NCBI RefSeq assembly: GCF_009914765.1
Contig: NZ_WYDS01000007.1
Location: 133,939 to 173,124 of the forward strand
Reading direction: 5' to 3'
DNA length: 39,186 nucleotides
Source of the DNA: Halodesulfovibrio sp. MK-HDV
GTDB taxonomy: Bacteria > Desulfobacterota > Desulfovibrionia > Desulfovibrionales > Desulfovibrionaceae
The notes under the pieces were generated by a model that had not been told where the DNA came from, searched no databases, and was given only the letters and a program-made list of their open reading frames with translations. How positions within the stretch are numbered: position 1 is the first letter of the stretch; the number at the start of each line of letters is the position of its first letter. Positions 7,938 through 16,551 of the stretch are shown here, one piece after another. The position numbers were made by a program, and so were the translations under genes.

Positions 7938-10721
7938 CTACAGGCCTAGCAAACGCTCCATCGACAGGCAGGCTGTCTTCAATGCTTCTTCGAATGCGTC
8001 AATGTCCGCAACATCCACATGTCCGGCTCTGGCTTTTTTTTCTATCTTCTCCGCACACGCAAAAACATCTTTTGCAGAAATATTACCACTGGCACCTGCA
8101 AGTGTATGTGCCTTGCCTGCCAGCCCGACCAAGTCCTGTGCATCAAATAGTGCACGAATATCTTCGGCTACATCCGCGTATGTTTCGTAGAACGTCTTCA
8201 CCACTAATATATATATGTGGCTTTTCCCGCTTAATCTTTCCACGCCTTCCGACACGACCAAACCCGGTAAATTTTCTAAAAGCGCCGGATTCTCTTCTGA
8301 ATCAACGTGCGGAGCCTTGGATAACGTATTCTTCGGTGGGATACATTCGGAGGGTTCTTTTTCAGTCGAAAATACGGCCTTTTGTTCTCTCAAATCATAT
8401 TCTTTCAACAACTTCACCAAGGCATCCAGCTCAACAGGCTTTGTTAAATAGCCGTTCATACCTGCTCGAGCCGCCCTGTCCCTGTCTTCCTGCAAAGTAT
8501 GTGCTGTCATGGCTATCACGGGTAAATCTGACAATTCCAGCTCTTCACGCAGCCGGATAGTTGTTGTGAATCCATCCATACCCGGCAACTGAATATCCAT
8601 CAGCACCAAATCGTATGTGCAAATTGAAAGTAGCTCTATGGCTGAATTGCCATCCTTTGCAATTGTGACCTTCACACCGAGATATTCTAAAATTTCCCGC
8701 ATCACCTGTTGGTTAATGGGATTATCTTCAACAACCAGAACAGCCAGCCCTTCAAGACTTCCTGCTTCTGAAGCCAGTTCAGACTGAACACCCTTGTCAG
8801 AATCAAGCGCACGTAAAATACTTAGCTTGAGCTGCGCAAAAGTTACCGGACGTCGTAAAAATGCGGTCAGCGTAAAATCACACTCGCGCTTAGGTAGTGT
8901 TTCATCTCCAAGCCTTGCAGCCAGAAGAATTTTTAATTCTGGATGCTGGCACAGGTAGTTCACAAGCCCCCCTGTCATATCCAGCAACTCTTTACTACCA
9001 AGCACTATGAGATCAAACTCTGTGCCTTGCGTCTGGTGCTCAAGCTGCAACAGCATTTGCCGCTCTGTACCAAGCACAACAACAAGCATGTCCAGCTCTG
9101 CAAACAAATTTCGCCACATGGCACGCGCGGCAATAGATGGCTCAAGAACAAGCACACGCCAGCCTGTAAATACAGGAAGAATGTAACTACGTTCATCTTC
9201 CGCCACAGCAAACGGCAGCACTATGGTGAAGGTACTGCCCCGCCCTACGGTACTTTCTACAGTAATGGAGCCCTTCATCAAGGAAACAAGCTCTGCCACA
9301 ATGGAAAGCCCCAAACCAGTGCCTCCGTATTGACGGGAAGTTGAACCGTCAGCCTGCACAAAGGTATCAAACAATTTGGTTTGCGCTTCTTTGGCAATGC
9401 CGATGCCCTTATCCTTTACAGAAAAGGCGAGCTGAACCACTTCATCATTTTCACGGGCGTGTGGAATCTGAATAGGCTTTGCAACAGTACCGTTCATTCC
9501 CACTCGTAATTCAATTACGCCGCGGTCTGTAAACTTAAATGCGTTGCCCACAAGGTTCAAAAGAATCTGCTTTAAGCGGAACGAATCACCACGCATGACA
9601 GGCGGTACGCCCTCATCCACAATCACCACCAAATCCATTTCTTTTACAGCAACTTTTTCGGTGAAGATAATCGAGAGTTCATCCAGCACATCACGCAGAA
9701 TGAAATTTGTTTCTTCTATTTCCAGCTTCTTCGCTTCCAATTTAGAAAGATCAAGCACACCGTTAATCAGATGCAACAGGCTTTGCGATGATGCGGCAAT
9801 AATCTCTGCATACTCACGCTGTTTATTGGTCAGCACTGTGGTTTGAAGCATGTTTGTCATGCCGAGGATAGCATTCATCGGCGTGCGTAGTTCATGGCTT
9901 ACACTGGCGATAAACTCGCTTTTTGCGCTATTTGCCGTTTCTGCCTCTTTCGTGGCCTTCTCGAGCTCCAGCGTACGTTCCAGCACTTCTATCTCAAGAT
10001 TACGACTTTCCGAATGCAGGAACATGTCGTGCGCTTCAATATGATCAAGCATACTGTTGAATGAATCCGTAAGTTCTGCCAGCTCGCCCATTCCTTCGCG
10101 CTTTGCACGCAATGAATACGTCTGCTCCTCCCGAACTCTACGGGCAGTATCAGAAAGCTCACGCAGCGGACGCAGCAATGTCTTAACAATGAGCAAAATG
10201 ATCATGAGCACAACCATTGAACTTGCAACTATATTGGCAAAAACGGAGGGGATAAAAAGACTAAGAAAATGTTGATGCGACGGGGTAAATGTCACTATTG
10301 AAACAAGCTTACCAACGTGGGAATCGGCATGATAGATTGGCAATTCGATAATATACTCTGATGAATCAAGAGGCGGAACCACCTCATGATCTTCATTCTT
10401 ATAGCAACCACAGATGAGTGCGCCGTCTGCGTCGTACAAAAAGAGCCCTGATGTGCTTTTATGCGATAGCTCTTCATGAATGAACTTGTCTGCCCGCTCC
10501 AATCGCCCTTCTTTTAAAGGAGTCGCTAAGTGAGTCGAAAGTATCTGCGCATGTTCTGTATGATTCTGAATAAAATTTTGTATACGCTGATCAATAGCAA
10601 ACAAGTAGTACAACATATTAAAAACAATAAGAAATATTGCTGTTAAAAGAATGCTGACTGCAATAAAATTTTTGGTGTAGCTGTCTGGAAAAAACTGCAG
10701 CTTGATTATCCGCTTCAGCAT
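7938..10721 (-). CDS. Membrane hybrid sensor histidine kinase (HAMP-HisKA-HATPase-pseudoREC-REC-Hpt)
   Basis: A 927-residue BarA/ArcB-like multistep phosphorelay kinase. Membrane helix 1 is at about residues 18-40 and helix 2 at about 160-182, enclosing a periplasmic sensor domain of about 120 residues. A HAMP segment (183-235) and coiled coil lead to HisKA with H276 (SHELRTP). The ATPase domain has the N box (LLNLVGNAFKFTD), the G1 box DKGIGI and the G2 box GGTGLGL. A receiver-like domain at 520-640 lacks the phospho-accepting aspartate. The second receiver (658-775) is intact: E665-D666, phosphoacceptor D709, T739 and K761. A C-terminal Hpt domain carries H872 (KAHTLAGASGN). No response regulator is adjacent, so the output partner is elsewhere. 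The signal is unknown. The start lies at the expected point before the first helix; AGGCGG upstream is a modest ribosome-binding site. Confidence 0.93.
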   Translation of the reverse strand: MLKRIIKLQFFPDSYTKNFIAVSILLTAIFLIVFNMLYYLFAIDQRIQNFIQNHTEHAQILSTHLATPLKEGRLERADKFIHEELSHKSTSGLFLYDADGALICGCYKNEDHEVVPPLDSSEYIIELPIYHADSHVGKLVSIVTFTPSHQHFLSLFIPSVFANIVASSMVVLMIILLIVKTLLRPLRELSDTARRVREEQTYSLRAKREGMGELAELTDSFNSMLDHIEAHDMFLHSESRNLEIEVLERTLELEKATKEAETANSAKSEFIASVSHELRTPMNAILGMTNMLQTTVLTNKQREYAEIIAASSQSLLHLINGVLDLSKLEAKKLEIEETNFILRDVLDELSIIFTEKVAVKEMDLVVIVDEGVPPVMRGDSFRLKQILLNLVGNAFKFTDRGVIELRVGMNGTVAKPIQIPHARENDEVVQLAFSVKDKGIGIAKEAQTKLFDTFVQADGSTSRQYGGTGLGLSIVAELVSLMKGSITVESTVGRGSTFTIVLPFAVAEDERSYILPVFTGWRVLVLEPSIAARAMWRNLFAELDMLVVVLGTERQMLLQLEHQTQGTEFDLIVLGSKELLDMTGGLVNYLCQHPELKILLAARLGDETLPKRECDFTLTAFLRRPVTFAQLKLSILRALDSDKGVQSELASEAGSLEGLAVLVVEDNPINQQVMREILEYLGVKVTIAKDGNSAIELLSICTYDLVLMDIQLPGMDGFTTTIRLREELELSDLPVIAMTAHTLQEDRDRAARAGMNGYLTKPVELDALVKLLKEYDLREQKAVFSTEKEPSECIPPKNTLSKAPHVDSEENPALLENLPGLVVSEGVERLSGKSHIYILVVKTFYETYADVAEDIRALFDAQDLVGLAGKAHTLAGASGNISAKDVFACAEKIEKKARAGHVDVADIDAFEEALKTACLSMERLLGL

Positions 10722-10830
10722 TGCACTACCGCCTGATCATGGAGCTTCTAAACATATAGAAAAACAACGTTAACACTATTTTCAAAATAGCGTAGCCAGA
10801 CTTTCTAAGCAATCTATAAATTAATCATTT

Positions 10831-12366
10831 CTAATGCTTGCGACCTGTTTTCTTCACCAATGAAAAAAGAAGCTGAGCATCAGGGCTACGTCCAACATAC
10901 AAACATCCGACATACCCCAAAGCCACAACGGGAATGCAAAGCAAACTGGCAATTCCAAACGGTACCGCCCACCAGCAAGCAATGCCCACAAAAACACTCA
11001 TCAAGGCGTATACCAAATTCCATCTGCCCGGTTGAGCCAGACAAACACCCTCACGTCGCAACAGGACATACAACAAAATACAGTTGACCCAACCACCGCA
11101 TGATACCGCCAACGCAAGCCCTGCTCCGCCCCACATTTGCATGAAGAGTGCGCCTGACACCACAGTCACCGCCAGATTACATCCCCCCGCTAATAAGGGA
11201 ATACGGCTGTTTTGCTTTGCGTAATACCCGCTAAGCAAAGGACGCGTGATGGCAAAAGCTGGAAGCCCCAAAGAAAACGCCTGTAGCATGGCAGAAGCCG
11301 CAGCAGCATCTAAGGCTGAAAACGCCCCGCGCTCAAAGAAAAATTGAAGAACAGGATGTGCCAGAACATACAATCCGACAGCAGCAGGAAGAGACAAAAA
11401 CAATGTAAATTGCACAGCAGAGGCCAACACCTCGCCATATTTCTGCCTGTCGTTAGAAACAGCAAGAGAAGATAGTGCCGGAAGAACCGCAACGCCAATG
11501 GCTACACCAATTAAACCCAAAGGAAACTGTACAAGCCTGTCCGCAAAATAGAGCTTTGCAATGGTGCCTTTTGCCTGAAACGAAGCAAGCATCGTCACTA
11601 ACACGACACTGAGCTGAAATACCGCCCCGCTTAATATTGTGGGCACGAGAGTTTTTCCCAGTGAACGGGCATGCGCATCACGCAATGTCCAAGCGCCACG
11701 CCAAAATACTTCACCACGAAGAAACATGAGCTGTAAAAGAACCTGCAGCACGCCGCCGATGACCAACGACACACACAGGGTTTCCGCAACGGGTAAGGAA
11801 CAAATCCACGCGATGCTTGCACCAAGCACGAGTGTGCAATTCAGTACCAGCGGCGCGAGTGCAGGTGCATAAAAATGTTTACGGCTATGCAGTACACCAG
11901 ATAAAAACGCTACCAGACCAATGCACACAAGATACGGCAACGTCATAGTCAGCAGAGTATTCGCATGATCAAAAACATCCGGAGACATAGACAACCCCGG
12001 TGCCAGTACCGCTGCAAGTATCTTGCTTCCGTATTCTGCCAGCACCAGCAATAATGAAAAAATTCCGACAGTCCACAAAAGACAAGTACGGATAAGTGAT
12101 GCCGCCCTTGCTTCACCTTCCACTTCACGAACATGGGTGACCGTTGCCGTGACAGCGGAAGAGAGTGAACCTTCTGCAAATAATTTTCTAAAAAGATTAG
12201 GAATACGGAACGCCACAATCAGCGCATCCGCCAATGGGCCTGCACCAAGCAACGACGCGATCATGACATCGCGCAACAAGCCAACGATACGCGAAAGCAA
12301 ACTACCCGCAGAAACGACTGCGGCAGCAAGAGAAATGCTCGTCCATGAATTCGATTGAGATTCCAT
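10831..12366 (-). CDS. murJ: MurJ/MviN lipid II flippase
   Basis: Moves the peptidoglycan precursor lipid II across the inner membrane (MOP superfamily). The 511-residue protein is hydrophobic throughout, with about 14 membrane helices. The N terminus carries the family block of the form SLLSRIVGLLRDVMIASLLG, followed by ADALIVAFRIPNLFRKLFAEG, a hallmark of MurJ. The length equals that of E. coli MurJ. It lies 109 bases upstream of the hybrid kinase on the same strand and is divergent from the ABC permease genes. The ribosome-binding site is weak. No truncation is seen. Confidence 0.95.
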   Translation of the reverse strand: MESQSNSWTSISLAAAVVSAGSLLSRIVGLLRDVMIASLLGAGPLADALIVAFRIPNLFRKLFAEGSLSSAVTATVTHVREVEGEARAASLIRTCLLWTVGIFSLLLVLAEYGSKILAAVLAPGLSMSPDVFDHANTLLTMTLPYLVCIGLVAFLSGVLHSRKHFYAPALAPLVLNCTLVLGASIAWICSLPVAETLCVSLVIGGVLQVLLQLMFLRGEVFWRGAWTLRDAHARSLGKTLVPTILSGAVFQLSVVLVTMLASFQAKGTIAKLYFADRLVQFPLGLIGVAIGVAVLPALSSLAVSNDRQKYGEVLASAVQFTLFLSLPAAVGLYVLAHPVLQFFFERGAFSALDAAAASAMLQAFSLGLPAFAITRPLLSGYYAKQNSRIPLLAGGCNLAVTVVSGALFMQMWGGAGLALAVSCGGWVNCILLYVLLRREGVCLAQPGRWNLVYALMSVFVGIACWWAVPFGIASLLCIPVVALGYVGCLYVGRSPDAQLLFSLVKKTGRKH

Positions 12367-12501
12367 ATGGCCCTATATGTTTGATGTAAAACTATTTGAT
12401 ATGATATAGTATTTGCTGAGATTATCTTCAAATTGTACGTTGGCCGCGATTCCTGTAACGTGCAGATATAGTATTCATATGATCTACAGCAATGGAACCT
12501 C

Positions 12502-13374
12502 ATGCCTAACCAGTCTATATTTTTGAATTTACGCTATTTATCACCATTACTCATTCCTTTTTTCCTCTTTTTTGTCGGAGGAATAGTACTGGCTGTTCTT
12601 CAATCTCTAGGAATGGGGTTACCGTTTCCCTATGAAGGCGGTCTACTAGACAGCTACAAAGCGTTGCTCACACCCTATATGCTGCGTTCGTTTCTTCTGT
12701 CCATAAAAGTCGGCGCACTGGCTGCGCTGTTTTCTGTGGCCATCGGTACCGTTCTGGCGGTTGGATTATGGAGAATGCCGTCTGTTTTGCAGCAGGCGGG
12801 TGTTATTTACAAAATCCCCCTCATTCTGCCGCACCTTGCAGTAGGATTTATCGTTTTCTTTTTCTGGGCAAAATCAGGACTGGTTTCGTCTGCCATGTTC
12901 CATGCGGGAGTCACCGCCACACCGCAGGATTTTCCATCTATATTATTCGGCGGAGACGGTTGGGGCATGATCATCGCCTACACCTACAAGCAAATTCCGT
13001 TTGCGTTGCTCATGGTCTATGCGTCACTCAAACGACTGGATATGCGTCTGCTGGAAACAGCTTACATGCTGGGAGCAGGACATTTCCGAACATTTCGTAC
13101 CGTCACGTATCCTCACATCTGCGGCGCCCTGCATTCAACATTTTGCATTCTTTTCCTATTCGGATTCGGTGCATTTGAGATTCCGTTTTTACTCGGCGGC
13201 TCACAGCCTGCTATGCTCAGCATTGAAGCATACAACATGTATTTTAGAAAAGAGCTGTACCATCGCCCGCAAGCCATGGCGATTCTCATCAGCATATTTC
13301 TATTCTCCATTGTCTTTCTCACCTTCTATCTGCGATCAGTAGCAAAGACACGTCCGGAGGAAATACATGGCTAG
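12502..13374 (+). CDS. ABC transporter permease (PotB/ThiP-like)
   Basis: A 290-residue inner-membrane component of a binding-protein-dependent ABC importer, with about six helices. The cytoplasmic EAA loop that contacts the ATPase is clear at about residues 186-207 (LETAYMLGAGHFRTFRTVTYP). The general architecture resembles polyamine, iron and thiamine permeases; the substrate cannot be read from sequence. It overlaps the next permease gene by 8 bases, so the two should form the heterodimeric membrane channel. Upstream it is divergent from murJ across 135 bases. No ATPase or solute-binding protein gene is adjacent. Confidence 0.85.
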   Translation: MPNQSIFLNLRYLSPLLIPFFLFFVGGIVLAVLQSLGMGLPFPYEGGLLDSYKALLTPYMLRSFLLSIKVGALAALFSVAIGTVLAVGLWRMPSVLQQAGVIYKIPLILPHLAVGFIVFFFWAKSGLVSSAMFHAGVTATPQDFPSILFGGDGWGMIIAYTYKQIPFALLMVYASLKRLDMRLLETAYMLGAGHFRTFRTVTYPHICGALHSTFCILFLFGFGAFEIPFLLGGSQPAMLSIEAYNMYFRKELYHRPQAMAILISIFLFSIVFLTFYLRSVAKTRPEEIHG

Positions 13375-14167
13375 AACCACCCTGCGCCACAAATTATTGT
13401 TCCTGTTTTTCATACTCTTTTTCGTCGGCCCTACCGCGGTGCTCGTCATTTCTTTGTTCGCCCCCGGCTGGACATGGCCGGATATTATTCCAACACAATA
13501 TTCCACCAAAGCGTTGCAATCTGTATGGCAACATAGCAACCCTATCCTGCTGCATCTTAGTGTTTCAGTGCTGTACTCACTGGCGACGACATTCTGCACG
13601 CTTATACTCTGCCTGTTACCTGCTTACCATTTTGCACGAGTTCATTTTGCAGGTAAAAATGTACTGCAAGGAATTTTACTTACGCCTGCGCTCGTTCCAG
13701 CCATGACGTTCTCTATGGGGATTCACCACGTCTTTATCAAATTTTCTCTGGCAGATACCTTTGCAGGGGTTGTGCTCATCTTGACTATTTTCAGCTACCC
13801 GTTCATGCTTCGCGCCCTTATTTCAGGCTTTGAGGCATACAGCGAAGAATATGAACTCTGCGCAAAAAACTTGGGTGCATCGTTATGGATGCAGCTACGT
13901 TATGTAACATTTCCACTACTGCTTCCAAGCATTATCGCGGGTGGTTCTGTGGTCTTTTTAGTGGCATTTTCAGATTACTATCTCGTATTCCTCATCGGCG
14001 GCGGCGTTGTGCCTTCCTTCACCGGCTACCTGTTCCCGTTTATCACAGGGGCGGATAGAGCCATGGCAAGCGCGCTCACGCTCATATTCCTGATTGTTCC
14101 GGTTGTACTGTTCGTTCTGGTAGAACTCTCCGTACGCCGCTTCTATCAACGGGCAGGACTGTACTAA
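13367..14167 (+). CDS. ABC transporter permease (PotC-like partner)
   Basis: A 266-residue second permease subunit with about six helices. Its EAA loop reads ELCAKNLGASLWMQLRYVTFP, followed by LLLPSIIAGG, the standard ATPase-coupling site. The ATG overlaps the end of the first permease by 8 bases, with GGAGG (13358-13362) close upstream inside that gene, so translation is coupled. Together they make the channel of an importer whose ATPase and periplasmic binding protein must be encoded elsewhere. A single-residue reading of substrate is not possible. Confidence 0.85.
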   Translation: MARTTLRHKLLFLFFILFFVGPTAVLVISLFAPGWTWPDIIPTQYSTKALQSVWQHSNPILLHLSVSVLYSLATTFCTLILCLLPAYHFARVHFAGKNVLQGILLTPALVPAMTFSMGIHHVFIKFSLADTFAGVVLILTIFSYPFMLRALISGFEAYSEEYELCAKNLGASLWMQLRYVTFPLLLPSIIAGGSVVFLVAFSDYYLVFLIGGGVVPSFTGYLFPFITGADRAMASALTLIFLIVPVVLFVLVELSVRRFYQRAGLY

Positions 14168-14209
14168 AAAACACTCTCCGCCTTCAGCCTTCTATACGAT
14201 ACAGACATC

Positions 14210-15154
14210 ATGCTAACCAAACACTCTTCACTTCTTCCGCAACTCTCGCTTTGCGCTGCCATGACACTGTGGGCAAGCTCTTTTGTTGCGATGAAGTTCG
14301 CCATTGTCGCATTTTCGCCAATGCTTGTGGTCTTCTGCCGTATGGCTATTGCCTCGCTTGTCCTGCTTACTCAATGGCGCCGAATTGAAATTAAAAAAAT
14401 CCCTCGCGAACACTGGAAAACTTTTGCTTTTTTAGTGCTCTGTGAGCCGTGTCTTCTTTTCATCTTTGAAGCACATGCGCTGAAATACACATCCGCATCA
14501 CAAGCAGGAATGATCTGCTCCATTGTTCCTATCTTTGTGGCTGTGGGGTCATATCTACTCTATCGAGAAAAGCAGCCAAAAATAGTCTGGGCTGGATTTA
14601 TTACAGCCATTGGCGGCGTGGCGCTTCTCTCCATGAAAAGCATTGCCACTGATTCGGCTCCAAATCCCCTTTTAGGGAACTTTTTTGAAATGATGGCCAT
14701 GTTGTCAGCTACGGGATACATCTTGACTGCAAAGCGCCTTTGCGCCTCTTATTCGGCATTCACACTAACGGCACTACAGGCATGGATAGGAACGATCTTC
14801 TTTTTCCCCATTCTCCTGCTTTCCGGAGAAACCATTCCTGCTAACGTTCAACCCGATGCTGTTTTGGCAATCCTGTATCTGGGAACCGCTGTAAGCTTTG
14901 GTGCATACCTCTTCTACAACTACGGACTGCGTCATGTTCCTGCGGCTCAAGCTTCAGCGTACGGCAACCTTATACCGGTCATTGCCATCGGGCTTGGTCA
15001 TGTGGTTCTTTCCGAATCCCTCACCCTCTTGCAGTACGCAGCCTGCATTCTTGTTCTTGCCGGAGTCTGGATGAGCCAGCGCCGAAGCAGCAGAGAAATA
15101 TTTGAAAATTCTTCAGTTGAAACACCACTAATCCCCGCGCATGAAGAACAATAA
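14210..15154 (+). CDS. EamA-family drug/metabolite transporter (first of two)
   Basis: 314 residues, ten predicted helices in two EamA repeats. The first repeat opens with AMTLWASSFVAMKFAI and the second lies at about residues 155-285. Members export amino acids or other metabolites; the substrate here is unknown. It starts 42 bases after the second ABC permease and may be co-transcribed with it. It is closely related along its whole length to the next gene (shared LWASSF-AMK, FSP, KYTSA-QAGMI, APNP-LGN and ATGY-TAK blocks), indicating tandem duplication. The C-terminal tail is longer and polar. Confidence 0.88.
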   Translation: MLTKHSSLLPQLSLCAAMTLWASSFVAMKFAIVAFSPMLVVFCRMAIASLVLLTQWRRIEIKKIPREHWKTFAFLVLCEPCLLFIFEAHALKYTSASQAGMICSIVPIFVAVGSYLLYREKQPKIVWAGFITAIGGVALLSMKSIATDSAPNPLLGNFFEMMAMLSATGYILTAKRLCASYSAFTLTALQAWIGTIFFFPILLLSGETIPANVQPDAVLAILYLGTAVSFGAYLFYNYGLRHVPAAQASAYGNLIPVIAIGLGHVVLSESLTLLQYAACILVLAGVWMSQRRSSREIFENSSVETPLIPAHEEQ

Positions 15155-15423
15155 AAATCAGCTACTAATCTGATTTACAACACTGAAGAAAGTGACTACT
15201 GACATGGTGTCTAACTTGTAGTAGTTCTTTAGACAGCTACTATTTTTCCTTTCCAGAGGCTGTGTCGGGTGAATAAAAAAGCAGTACTCCATAAGGACTA
15301 CCGCTCTATTTTTTCCTTCTCCCGACTGCGACTAGCTGTGCTTTGATCATCTATCATTCGTCATCCATTGTTCGTTGATCAGTAGCAGTTCCTTTCAGAT
15401 TCTATTTTCAGGATTTCAAAACA
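15155..15423. other. Intergenic region between the EamA paralogues
   Basis: No gene seen. Two small hairpins occur: AATCAG/CTGATT around 15156-15175, just after the stop codon, and TGTCTAA/TTAGACA at 15208-15214 and 15229-15235. The second is followed by a weak T-run. They may attenuate readthrough from the first copy. Confidence 0.4.
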
Positions 15424-16332
15424 ATGCTTACTAAAGACCACCTTCTTCCTACCTTGTCACTTTTCAGTGCTATGGTTCTGTGGGCGAGTTCATTCATCGC
15501 AATGAAGATTGCTGTAACAGGCTTTTCGCCTATTGCTGTTGTATTTGGACGCATGATCATCGCATCCATACTCTTTCTTGTACTCTGGAAGAATTTTCGT
15601 GGTCTTAAAGTCCGACGAGAGGACTGGAAGCAACTTATTTTCATGGCAGTATGCGAACCCGGCCTGTACTTTCTTTTCGAGGCATACGCGCTCAAATATA
15701 CATCCGCCACACAGGCAGGGATGATTGTTGCGACACTCCCAGTGTTTGTAGCCATTGCCGCGTTCTTTGTTCTTAAAGAAAAACTGGCTCTACGCGTATG
15801 GGCAGGATTCATTCTTGCTGCATTCGGCGTCGCAATGCTCTCATGGGGAGCAACGGCAACCGAAAACGCGCCTAACCCGATGCTCGGCAACACGCTTGAA
15901 ACGCTCGCTATGGTATCTGCGACGGGCTACATGATCACGGCAAAAAATCTTTCCAACCGCTATTCACCGCTGTTTATTACGGCGCTGCAAGCATGGGTTG
16001 GAGCTATATTTTTTCTGCCGCTCCTTATGTTCACCCCTGATGCCTTCCCGACGGAATACCCGCAGGACGCAACCATTGCCGTTCTCTATCTTGCAAGCGT
16101 TGTAACAATGGGTGCATACGGTATGTACAACTACGGATTAAGCAAAGTACCGGCAGGACAAGCATCTGGTTTTACCAACCTTATTCCTGTATTTACAATG
16201 CTCATGGGCTTTTTGTTTCTTGGAGATCGACTCTCTACAGCACAGTTTGTGGCATCCGGCCTTGTGCTTGGCGGCGTAATCCTTACGCAGATTTCACCAG
16301 CTAAGAAATTAAAAGTAACAACAAGTCAGTAA
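15424..16332 (+). CDS. EamA-family drug/metabolite transporter (second of two)
   Basis: 302 residues with ten helices in two EamA repeats, starting AMVLWASSFIAMKIAV. It matches the preceding gene block by block, differing mainly in the cytoplasmic loops and the tail. It is separated from it by 269 bases and so may have its own promoter. The substrate is unknown. The duplicated pair may have diverged in substrate. It is followed by a bidirectional terminator shared with the convergent helicase gene. Confidence 0.88.
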   Translation: MLTKDHLLPTLSLFSAMVLWASSFIAMKIAVTGFSPIAVVFGRMIIASILFLVLWKNFRGLKVRREDWKQLIFMAVCEPGLYFLFEAYALKYTSATQAGMIVATLPVFVAIAAFFVLKEKLALRVWAGFILAAFGVAMLSWGATATENAPNPMLGNTLETLAMVSATGYMITAKNLSNRYSPLFITALQAWVGAIFFLPLLMFTPDAFPTEYPQDATIAVLYLASVVTMGAYGMYNYGLSKVPAGQASGFTNLIPVFTMLMGFLFLGDRLSTAQFVASGLVLGGVILTQISPAKKLKVTTSQ

Positions 16333-16502
16333 CAACATATTCAAACAAAACGACATACCGCTTTTGGTTCTGTTGTACTAATTCGCACCCTGTTTCTCAT
16401 GTAAAAGTCAGGCTGTCCGCGGATTACATCTTACAAAAAAAGTCGCTTGCTCATTGCTCAACAACAATATGCAGCGACACCTCACAGACAAAAGACCATA
16501 AA

Positions 16503-16530
16503 AAAAGGCTGCCCAAACGGGCAGCCTTTC
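16503..16530. terminator. Bidirectional terminator between eamA and the DEAD-box helicase gene
   Basis: AAGGCTGCCC / GGGCAGCCTT (16505-16514 with 16519-16528) with loop AAAC. An A-run lies on one side and a T-rich stretch on the other, so it can work on both strands. Confidence 0.8.
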
Positions 16531-16551
16531 TTATTTCTATAGCTAGGAGTC

